Shown in pieces: positions 11,633 to 20,918 of a DNA stretch of 64,000 bases; position 1 is the stretch's first letter, and each line of letters opens with the position of its first letter. This DNA is from Samsoniella hepiali (Eukaryota > Ascomycota > Sordariomycetes > Hypocreales > Cordycipitaceae). Made by a program: the position numbers and the translations under genes. The stretch covers positions 2,693,000-2,756,999 of the forward strand of contig LNDK02000051.1 of assembly GCA_001455915.2 (NCBI GenBank), read 5' to 3'. The notes beneath the pieces were generated by a model. That model ran no database searches, had not been told where the DNA came from, and worked only from the letters and a program-made list of their open reading frames with translations.

Positions 11633-12620
11633 CTACGAAAGACCGTTGGGAATTTGCGGGACAGGAGGGACCACCTTTCCTTCTTCGTCGTCGTCGTCGT
11701 CGTCTTCGTCGTCGGGGAGCATCTCCGGGTTGCCCAGTAGCGACGCCACGTCGCGCATCTCGTAATGCTTCTTGCGGAGCTCTTCAAATCTATGGTGTTT
11801 TTCGACTTCTTCGGGGGACGCGCCCAGAAGCGCGTCTTCGGCGGAGGAGGCGACATTGTCCTCGTCCAGATGAACGCTCTTCTCCGAGTGCGCTCTGGGC
11901 GAGGCCGCATGCGCGGCGGCAGCATCGCCATCGTCATCGTACGCATCCGCTCCCTTCGCTGCCGGCGCCGCCTGTCCCTGATCTTGTGGGATCTCCTCCT
12001 CCGGCTCGCCCAGCGATAGGCCCGGAATGTCGTCCTCAGCGCGTGCGCGTGGAGCTTGATGGACAGGACGATCACCATGAGCAGCAGCCTCGGCGTGGGC
12101 GCCTTGCGTCCCGGCGGCTTCGCCCCATGGGTATTCGTCGTCGGACGGGTCTTCGGCAGGATCATATTGCTTCACGTAGGGCGTCTTGGGCTCGTCAATC
12201 TTCATCGTCGAGGTGCGCTCTTGCTCCGTCAGGTACAGGTTGACCTCGTCCCACTTAAGGCGCTGCGAGGGCTCGGCTGTCTCGATGTGCGTGGCCGACT
12301 GGCGGCGGGAGGCGCTGAGGCGGGCCGCGGACGACGATCGGCGATGGCCGGCGTTGAAGTTTGTATTCTCGAGGGTGATTTCTTTGCTCATGGAACGCTG
12401 GCGGATGGGTGTAGGGGCAGTCGCAGCAGCAGTCGGGGGCGACGTGTGCGTGCCAGAGTTTTTCAGAATGCCTAGCGATGGACTCAGGTTACTATCAAGT
12501 TCTCTGGACAGAACGGCTGGCGTCGGCCAGCCAAGATCCTCCACAGCTCTTACCTTTGGGCCGCGGCGCATCTGGGCCGGGCGGCGAGTGGATAGGGGAG
12601 TCGTCGATGGCGGAAGCCAT
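11633..12620 (-). CDS. GLC8: PP1 regulatory protein GLC8 / protein phosphatase inhibitor 2
   Basis: Spliced model: complement of 12554-12620 and 11633-12471, 301 residues. The start was chosen because ATG at 12620 gives MASAIDDSPIHSPPGPDAPRPK, whose last codon splices in frame to GILKN, reconstituting the K-GILKN motif of inhibitor-2. The open frame itself runs far upstream (to 13216) but is not coding there. Other family marks: the LKWDEVNLYLTEQER block, EPKTPYVKQY (the TP is the site corresponding to the GSK3/Pho85 phosphorylation site), and RFEELRKKHYEM, the KxHY helix that covers the PP1 active site. The tail is highly acidic (run of Asp/Glu after residue ~280). It binds and modulates the type 1 phosphatase catalytic subunit. 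Confidence 0.92.
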
Positions 12621-13553
12621 GTTTTATGCAAGTCTGCAGAGGCGCAGAGAACTTGTGGTCTAGATGTAGAAGAGTGCGTGTAGGTGCTCACGAGGCGAGT
12701 TTTCGAGGAAGCTGCGAGCGTGAAATGCAACAAGACACTTGGGCTGTTTTTGTTTTTTGGGCCGTTTGAGCGGGGTTTGGCAACGTTTCCCAATGGCGGG
12801 GTGAATGTGTCAGTCTGGCAAAGGGGGGGGGGCATCAGCAAGCGACACCAGGTGAAGCAAAATAGAGTGTGCAGTTGCAGTAGCTGGCTGTCTCGGGCGA
12901 ATCGGGTGATGCAGTACTTTATGACTGGGCAAGGCGCATATGACGGAAATGGGGTGTAACGGCTGCCGCCACTGAGACTGAGTTCATGCGACCGAGTGAT
13001 GACGCACAAGGCACGCGGGCGCCGCAACGGTGGGGGTGAGGTACTTGTTGTTGTTAGTGCCTCGCGGCGAAAATGGAGGTACATTCTCGACAGACGCCAT
13101 GGCTTAGACCAGTAACCTTGCTTTAACCTCTCACAGTCACACCACCATGTGCCCGCATCTTCCCGTACCTTGATCAGCTGCCAGCAAGCGTGGAAGCAAG
13201 GCGTCAATAATAGCATGATATATAACAGGCGGTTCCTTGCTTTGCATGCTGCTTGAGCATGACTCCATCAGGCGGTGACAAAAAGACTGCTCGTTGTCCG
13301 TTGTTTGTTCAAATGGGAAATGTAATTGAATAAAAAAAAGACCAAAATAGAAAGGCTTGAATAGTCCAAAGTTTCATACTCTTGCTACCTTGCGAAATGT
13401 TGCGATATTTGAACACTACTCGCCGCCTTCGACTTGTGTATACACTGACGAATGAATCGTTCCTTAAAAGCCAAAACAAACCAAGAGTTTACTCATGTAG
13501 TATGCCTCTGCTAAAATGGTCTCTTGCAAAATTGCCCGCTCCAGTGTAACATC
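12621..13553. other. Intergenic, no gene seen
   Basis: 5' flank of GLC8 (minus strand) and 3' flank of the double zinc-cluster gene. The long minus-strand open frame through 12621-13216 has no family features and is interrupted in meaning by the GLC8 intron, so I treat it as chance. Confidence 0.6.
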
Positions 13554-15618
13554 CTAAGGGTCCAGAGATGTCGGCAACAAGTCCAGTATGCCCTGCAACA
13601 AGTCATACCCCGTCTTGTAACACACGCTGCTCTCCCGCTCGCTCTCCCAAATGTCGACGCAGCTCCGCAGCGTGTCCAGGATAATCTGGCGCGGCGGAAT
13701 CGCCGCGCCGCCGCTTGTCATCGACGCCGCCGCCGACGACGTCAGGGGCGCGTCCGGCCGCAGCAGGTGCACGTACGTCGTCAGCGTCGCCGAGAAGAAG
13801 TCGAGCACAAACGCGCGGCCGACGAGGTGCAGCCGGAGCCCCGTCTCGTTGCGCCACAGGTCGCGGTAGTGCATCAGCAGCGCGAGCGCGCACTCGAGCG
13901 ACGACCAGTAGGACTCGGGGAACAGCGAGGGCCCGTCGGCGTGCAGCGCGTAGGGGCGCTGCAGCACCATCAGGCACCGCCGCAGGAAAATGTCCATGGT
14001 CATCTTCTGGATCGGGTTCTGGCAGACGCGCGCGGCGTAGCCCATGAGCTCCCGCAGCTGGGCGTTGTAGCGCAGCACGTCCGGGAAGGATATGTGCTCC
14101 TTTTTCGAGTTGAGGTGGCCGACCACGGTGAAGACGGTCGGGAGCGCCTGGTGAAGCACGCTCTGGAGAGGGTTGGACGGCCCCCATTCCGGCATTTGCT
14201 TAAAGTAGCTGCCCAGCTCGTCGGCCCTGGTCAGCGGCGCCATGCCCGTGGCCATGGCACCCTTGACATCCAGGTATAGGATCGTCAGCCACAGCTTCCG
14301 ACGCGTTTCCTTTTCCTTCTTGGTCGCACCATCGTCGACATCGATTCGGTCCTCTGGCAACCCGTAAATGTGCGCCGTCCGTATGAGCAGCCCCATTGAG
14401 GACCACGCCGAGTCCGAGGCCCAGCAGGTGGCGTTGCATACTTGCTTCGCCACAAAGGCCAAACAAAGCGTCTTGAGGGTCAGGATATTGGGGCGAAACA
14501 TGAATGTCGTCTGCATGAGACATGCTTCCGCTGCTGTCAAGAATTCCGTGGCGAGGACAGGATTCTCCTCGTCCATGCCGAAACGGCCCAGCCCAATCAC
14601 CATCAGAAACTGGGCCATCCAGCAGATGTTAGTCGTATGCGGATCTTTCCAGAACAAATCCAGCTCTGTGTAGAAGATGGACTCATCCACAATTGGATTG
14701 ACACAGTCAAACATTGTAAAATACATCTCCACGAAATCCTTGATATTGTCGCGCTCACTGCTAATCAGACGAACGACTGCATCGCGAGAGTGGTATTTGG
14801 CAGCACTTGGTGTGCCAAATGGGAAATTCCCGGGCAATGTGAAATTTGCCAGGCACGCATTGGTCGCAATCGATTGTAGAGCAACCACAAGCGGTTGTGC
14901 ATCTGCTCCGGCCAGCGACAGGATCTGTACACGTTAGAAGGTATTGCGAGACATACGTTTTGATGATGGAACAGACCTTGGCCATCAAATCCCGCCAGTG
15001 ACTAGACCCACGCACTTTGTGCTGGACTTGCCACGGTGCCAGCAGGGTACTCTCGTCCTCATTCGTGCCTGTGGGCGCTGTCGCGCATGGATACTTGCCC
15101 TCGTTGCGACCTTTGTTGTAGCTGTAGTAGCACTCTCTTCCATTGCCGCTGGACTTGCAGCGACCACAAGGTAGCTCTTTGTCACACTTGACTTTGAGCC
15201 GGTGACATCGTAGGCAGCTCAAGCAGTTGCGCTTTCGTTTGCGAATGACCCGGCCATCAACTACCTCAAGGTTTCTTGTTATAGTGTGGACTGCCTTTTC
15301 CTCATCGTCGGCTCCCGGTGGCGCCGTATCCAAGCCATCTTCATCCGCCGATGTGGACCTCTGGATCGCATCTGGTGATGAGTCGTTGCCGTTGTGGGGG
15401 GCTGCGGTAATCGGTACTTTGTCAACAGCCACTTTTGATATCGATGAGCGAGGCCCTGATTCGCCGTACACCGCAGACAAGTCGACAGTCTTGTGAATGT
15501 CAAAACTGCAGCGCACTCCTGCCTGTGCGCATCGTGTGCAAGATGGTCTGAGCAGATCGCAGCGGCGCTTGAAGCTGCGGCAGCGCTCACAAGTCTTGAC
15601 CTCTCGAGCTGGTGGCAT
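13554..15618 (-). CDS. Fungal transcription factor with two Zn(II)2Cys6 clusters
   Basis: Spliced model: complement of 14977-15618 and 13554-14924, 670 residues. The ATG is at 15618 (MPPAREVKTCERC). The 52-nt intron joins DLMAK to ILSLAGADAQ. Two complete zinc clusters are present. The first spans Cys10-Cys37 (spacing C-x2-C-x6-C-x6-C-x2-C-x6-C). The second is Cys135-Cys163 (C-x2-C-x6-C-x5-C-x2-C-x8-C), preceded by an RKRKRN basic patch. The rest is a typical middle-homology region: IDESIFYTELDLFWKD-like helices, SDSAWSSMGLLIRTAHIYGL and ETRRKLWLTILYLDVKGAMATG, as in Fungal_trans proteins. Most zinc-cluster factors have one cluster and dimerise; two per chain is uncommon. Targets are unknown and nothing adjacent identifies them. 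Confidence 0.9.
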
Positions 15619-16375
15619 AGTAGACAAGTTCTAATTCGAACCATTCACCTTTTTCACGCCAGTGTTGGTTTTCCGCTCCCCGTACAGCACAGCAGTTTGG
15701 ATCGGGCCGCTGCGCCACCCGACGATGTTTATTAGCGCCGTGTTGGGCGGATGGTCAGGCGGTCGCTCGCCACGACGCAAGATCTGTCAGGAACCCGGTG
15801 ATTCAATTCTGGGGAAAACGCGCTTGCGAACATAGATGCGACGGAGAGGACTAGTCAAGACGATGAAAAAAGTTGGGTTGGTGGACGCGGTCGTTGTCGG
15901 TGACAAGCCGCGGCAGCGACGGAGACGGGGGCTAGAAGTCGGCGCTAACCTGTCGGCCGCACCAATTAAGTCCGCTCCAGCTGATCTCGCAGGGCTGACA
16001 TAAAAGACTGGATCTAGAAGTCCCCGACGGGCCCTAATAATAGCTGGGGTGTGTAACTGGTGCATAATTGTTGGCTGTATCAATAAATAGACGTGGCGTG
16101 TGCGTCCTCGCTGAGGATGAAACTGGCTATTGCGCATCGGGCCAATTGCCGATATTAAACGCGTGTGCATAATTTTGAACTGGCTTTGCTGATGATTACT
16201 TGGTAACTACTAATTACTGTTGCCACTGTTGCTCGTTTCGTTCATCACGCAGGGCCAACTACGAGGCCTCCGAAGAGGCTGCTTTAACTAGCACATCCTG
16301 GGACAAGGATTCTACAAGAGCATCCCTTCTAATTTAAAAAAATAGCAAATGAGGGTCTTGGCCAAGTCTTGAATT
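15619..16375. other. Intergenic, no gene seen
   Basis: 5' flank of the zinc-cluster gene (about 15619-16200) and 3' flank of the HET gene. No coding features, RNA or clear repeat. Confidence 0.6.
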
Positions 16376-18446
16376 CTACACAAGCGTGATAGTCGCCACC
16401 GTTTCCTCTCCAAAATGGCCCTCCATTCCTCGAACTATATCCGACACCATCCCCAAGCGCTGGTAGCAACCCGGCTGCGAGAATGGCATGCCCAAAACCA
16501 TGAGCTCAACGCCCCATTCTGTGCTTTTACGATGTGGTGGCTCAAACCGTCCCAGATTCAGCAGCCAACACCTCACCCCAGGCGACAGTACACGCGCCGT
16601 TGTTACATCCTGGCCTGGTGTCGCCAGTGGCTGAATCACTGCTTGTTCGTAGCGACGTCTTCGACAAGCCACTCGCTCCGCTTCGTCGCTACTATTCACG
16701 ACAATGTACCCGAGCGGAGAATCGGGTATAAACTCCATTCTACGGTCCCCGATATCGATGGCAGCCCATCCGCCTTCAGAATAGCCCGTGATGCGGCCTG
16801 CAGCCAAAGGCCCGCGCATGGTCAGCTTGCCGCCCGTGACACTCCCCAACGGCGCGTGGAGGCTGGGGTAAGTCTCGATCGATAGCACCGTCGTCGATTT
16901 TCGGTACGGCAACCGGCCGTTGCGGAAGCAGTAGTAGTCTACTTCGCCATCGACCGACGCCCACGAAAAGGACGGTGCGTGCGGGTCGTTGCCCTCTGCA
17001 GAGTCCAGCTCGCCCGTCTTGTGCCACAGTAGATCCAGGTCGATGTTGTCTTCCCAGAGGCCGGCGACGTAACGCGAGTTCGTCTTTTGCTGGACCACTT
17101 CCGCAATGCCAGAGATGGCCGGTAGCCTGTCGCTGCACTGGGTCAAGCTCCGGTTGCTGTAGTTTTCCACGAGTTTGTGCCAAAACTGAAAAGTCTCGCC
17201 CGCGGTTGTGAGCTGCGCCAGCGGCGTGCGGCCAAACTGGCGACGGCGATTGAGCGTGGACAAGCACTCGCACGTCTCGGCTTGCTTGCAGACCCATTGC
17301 ATCTCCGTCGAGGAAAGCATCAGCAGTCTGGACGACAAGGCCTGCTCCTGCAGTGTCCACCCTCTTTTGGCCCACGGCTCCTTTGGCGCCCGTTCGTCAG
17401 AGTCGTTTTGCCATTTCCAGTGAATGCCGAACTGTCCAACCAGCCTGGCTTTGATGAGAGCCGGGCCAGATGCCGTCTGCACTGGATGAGTAAAGACGCG
17501 CCGCTGATGCGTGGCAGCTTCAGAGCTGTTCGCATGACGCAAAAAGGGCACCGCCGCAGAATCCGTAGAGACGGAAGCAATTGTAATGATTGCGTTGGCG
17601 TACAGGGAGGCCATTTTGGTAGACTCTTGCTCCCAGTCCTCCTTGGAATCTTGAATAATGCACAACGCGTCCACCCAGAGGTATTCAATGCCGAGCTCCC
17701 GAGTTAGAACAATGGCATCAATAATTGTCTCTTGCAGAATTTCAAGCCTGATGTGCTGTTCCATCTCGGCAATGTTGGCGCGTATAGTTTTTGTTGTGAC
17801 CAAGCCTCCCCAGCTGTAGCTAAGTGCTGCATACGCACCTGGGCTTGCACCAGCAGTGTCAACGAGACATAATGCTTGGTCGCCACCACGTCCGACATAC
17901 ACGAGCCGTTGTGGAAACTTGTTACTTGAAGGTGTTACTCTTCTGCATAACGGATGACTTTGTAAACACGTCTGCAAGCACGTGTTTATGAAGCCTTTGC
18001 CTTGCGGCGACAACTGATTTGTACAGGTATCGGGTAGTGGAAGCACACGCTGCCAAGGCGCGAACAACTCTGAAGAACGGATCAACATCGTTTGTGTGCA
18101 GAACCAGAATTTTACACGGTGACTTACGGGCGGAGGAGTATAGCTGAGCCACTGAATGTGCGCCGCGGGCGCGAAAGGCGATTTGGGCGTTGCCAGGGCC
18201 TACGGGTAACAATATTGTAATTTTTGCATGGTCATGGATATCGTCGCGCACGCCGAAAAACGACAGTACTTTCAACAGAACAGCGCAAATGGCACACAGG
18301 CGTGCCGCATCGCGAACATGCTGGATCGTCCGCGACAAACCCAATGTCATGTCGGCCTGGTCTAGGCTGGCATGCTCCTCCGCCTCTTCAGCGGCCAGGT
18401 CGCAGCAGCAAGCGCACACGCCATGGTTTTGAGGGTGACCGTCCAT
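16376..18446 (-). CDS. HET-domain (heterokaryon incompatibility) protein
   Basis: Spliced model: complement of 18128-18446 and 16376-18069, 670 residues. The ATG at 18446 (MDGHPQNHGVCACC) is the first in the open frame. The 58-nt intron (GTAAGT to TTCAG) joins LYSSA to QLFAPW. The N-terminus has clustered cysteines (CACCCDL, LCAICAVLL), common ahead of HET domains. The HET domain spans about residues 186-275: YAALSYSWGG, then GIEYLWVDALCIIQDS, then MASLYANAIITIASV, with RGWTLQEQALSSRLL further on. HET domains trigger programmed cell death after fusion of genetically different hyphae, and recent work suggests a TIR-like fold. Most genomic HET genes are not proven incompatibility loci. Divergent from the FAD monooxygenase, sharing an 827-bp upstream region. 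Confidence 0.93.
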
Positions 18447-19273
18447 CGGATATTGATGGGAAGACGAGGCGCGACGCCACGCAGGCTTGTCGCTAGGGGA
18501 GGGGGTTAGTATGTAATGTGGACGATTATGCCTTGTCAGCCCGATCCTTGGCACCTGGCCTCAGCCTTGTTAGCCTGGCCGTTCTGGCAAAATCCGACTG
18601 GCGTCCGTCGTCAACCCGTGTTCCGTGAATCCGCGAGGTCAGGTGCATGCTTTCATGAGGGTTGCAGTGTATTGCCAAGTAGGGCTGAGAGCGAGAGCGG
18701 TGCAAAACAGGACATAAGAGTCATTTTCGCTTACCTTGGGATTAAACGGGATGGCGTTGACTCACGGCGCGGCATCGCCCGAATGATCATCCACGGAGCT
18801 TACAAGGGCTGGAAAATAAAACTAGTGAGTTTTAGTGGTGTTCCCCTGTAGGTGTCAACTGAGACTTGAAAGAAAAAATAGAAGCGGAATGGCACGTCTC
18901 ATTGGTAAAGTACAGGTACTCTCAGCTGCTTAAAATAATTCTTGTAGAAATCAGGTAATATCAGAGCGTTTCGCATTCCGTCTACCCTACGGGTCGAGCC
19001 GGCCGGCCGATCGGCCCCGTCCCGGACTCACCCTCCGCGGAAGCGCCGCTAGGTCGGCCGCCAACCACCGATGCCGCTGCGGGAATGTAGCCAGTGCTAG
19101 AGACACGAGAACTTGGCTGACGCGCGTGACGCAGAATACACCGCATTATAAATACTGTCGTGGGCCCTGCCACTTGTGTGCTTGCTATCCGAAGCAACAC
19201 TATATTATACTGCGCTCAGCACTACAGGCTAGTCACTCACCACTTTAGCCTTCAAAGACACACATACAAAACA
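18447..19273. promoter_or_regulatory. Shared divergent promoter region (HET gene / FAD monooxygenase)
   Basis: An 827-bp bidirectional upstream region. A good TATA element, TATAAATA at 19147-19154, stands 120 bp before the monooxygenase ATG, with ACAAAACA just ahead of the ATG as start context. No matching TATA is evident on the HET side. An 18510-18850 open frame has no coding character. Confidence 0.5.
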
Positions 19274-20830
19274 ATGTCAACAACAGACGTCCTAATTGTC
19301 GGCGCGGGGCCGACCGGTCTCGCGCTTGCCATCTGGCTCACCAAACTCGGCGTCCCCGTGCGCATCATCGACAAGGCCGCCACACTCGCCACGACGACGC
19401 GCGCGTTGGCCGTCCAGGCGCGCACCCTCGAACTATACGCACAGATCGGCCTCGGCGAGACCATTGCCGCTCGCTCCGCCCGCCTCACGGGGCCGAACCT
19501 GTGGGTCGGCGGCTCGCACCGTGCCCGGCTCCAGTTCTCCGACGTGGCCGTCGGCCTGACGGCATACCCCTTTGTCGCCATCTTTCCGCAAAACGAGCAC
19601 GAGCAGCTGCTGATTGACCACCTGAGCGCCCTCGGCGTCAGCGTGGAACGCGGGACTGGCCTCGAGAGCTTCGTCGAGGACGCGGAAGCGGGCGCCGTCA
19701 AGGCGGTTCTCCAAAAAGCAGACGGGTCGACGGAGACTTGTGAGGCAAAGTACATTGCTGGATGCGACGGCGCGCATTCCGCGGTCCGACACGGCATCAA
19801 CATGGGCTTCCCCGGCGACACGTACGAGCAGGTCTTTTACGTGGCCGACATTGAAGCCACCGGGCCCGCCATGGACGGCGAGCTGCACCTCTGCGTCGAC
19901 ACGCACGACTTTCTGGGCATCTTCCCGCTCGCGCGGCCGGGCTGCGCCCGCTTCATCGGCATTGTGTCGCCCTCCGGCAGCCCCTCCGGCCCGGCCTCGA
20001 CGCCGCGCGACCTGACCTTTGACGACGTGCGCGGCCGCGCCGTCGACGAGATGAAGCTCGGGGACATCAAGGTCAACTGGTTCACCACGTACCGCGCGCA
20101 CCACCGCGTGGCGGACCACTTCCGCCGCGGCCGCGCGTTTCTGCTCGGCGACGCGGCGCACATCCACAGCCCGGCCGGCGGCCAGGGCATGAACACGGGC
20201 ATCGGCGACGCCGTCAACCTGGCGTGGAAACTGGCCGCCGTTCTGCACGGCCGCGCGCAGGACCGCCTGCTGGACACGTACGAGGAGGAGCGGATCCGGT
20301 TCGCGAGAAAGCTGGTGGCGACGACCGATCAGACGTTTACGTTCATGACGCGGCGGGGCTGGCTGGCCGGCTTTGTCCGCTCGGCCGTCGTGTCGTACAT
20401 TATGCCCATTCTCTTTCGCTTCCGCGCCATTCGACGCCGTGCTTTCCACGGCCTGTCGCAGTTCATCCTCGACTACGCAGACACGACGCTTGCAGGCGCC
20501 AGTCCAGCGTTCGGTACCGTCAAGGCAGGCCAGCGTCTCCCCTGGGTCAAGATCGACGGAGAACATAACCATGAATCGCTGGCTCATATCGAATGGCAGC
20601 TTCACGTCTACGGAACTGCCAACGAGCAGCTGGCCGCATGGTGCAAGACTAATGATATGCGACTGACGGTGTTTGAATGGACGGCAGAGTATGGATCAGC
20701 AGGTCTTGTGAGAGATGCCGTCTACCTGCTGAGACCAGATACATATGTCGCTCTCATCGACGCCAAGGCTAGTCCCGAGAATATTGAGCAATACTTCTCA
20801 GAGCGACAAATAATTATTGAGTCAAAGTAA
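19274..20830 (+). CDS. FAD-dependent aromatic-ring monooxygenase (PheA/TfdB-like)
   Basis: Single exon, 518 residues. The ATG at 19274 is chosen over upstream frame because the dinucleotide-binding strand begins right after it (TDVLIVGAGPTG, GxGxxG at residues 10-15). Further class A flavoprotein hydroxylase marks: the DG motif in AGCDGAHSAVR (about 160-170), and the second FAD motif GDAAHIHSPAGGQGMNTG (about 293-310) followed by DAVNLAWKLAAV. The C-terminus ends in a thioredoxin-like segment (LLRPDTYVALID) as in phenol hydroxylase relatives. These enzymes use NAD(P)H and O2 to hydroxylate an aromatic or related substrate, which cannot be named here. No PKS, NRPS or P450 is nearby, so it is not evidently part of a secondary-metabolite cluster. 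Converges tail-to-tail with the STAND-ankyrin gene. Confidence 0.93.
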   Translation: MSTTDVLIVGAGPTGLALAIWLTKLGVPVRIIDKAATLATTTRALAVQARTLELYAQIGLGETIAARSARLTGPNLWVGGSHRARLQFSDVAVGLTAYPFVAIFPQNEHEQLLIDHLSALGVSVERGTGLESFVEDAEAGAVKAVLQKADGSTETCEAKYIAGCDGAHSAVRHGINMGFPGDTYEQVFYVADIEATGPAMDGELHLCVDTHDFLGIFPLARPGCARFIGIVSPSGSPSGPASTPRDLTFDDVRGRAVDEMKLGDIKVNWFTTYRAHHRVADHFRRGRAFLLGDAAHIHSPAGGQGMNTGIGDAVNLAWKLAAVLHGRAQDRLLDTYEEERIRFARKLVATTDQTFTFMTRRGWLAGFVRSAVVSYIMPILFRFRAIRRRAFHGLSQFILDYADTTLAGASPAFGTVKAGQRLPWVKIDGEHNHESLAHIEWQLHVYGTANEQLAAWCKTNDMRLTVFEWTAEYGSAGLVRDAVYLLRPDTYVALIDAKASPENIEQYFSERQIIIESK

Positions 20831-20918
20831 TACGCAGCCTGGCGGTCTTTTTGTATACTAGCATATAGAGGTTAATTTTAATAACACAGCTCTTGAATAT
20901 CAATCTCTTTTCGATAAC

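Noticed and set aside
12621..13216. N-terminal extension of GLC8 up to 13216
   Set aside because: Splicing from ATG 12620 restores the conserved K-GILKN start; the extension has no family features.
19433..20605. 390-codon frame antisense to the monooxygenase
   Set aside because: A shadow of GC-rich codon use; no motifs.
13554..20830. Secondary-metabolite cluster (zinc-cluster regulator, HET, FAD monooxygenase)
   Set aside because: No PKS, NRPS, terpene synthase, P450 or transporter is present nearby.
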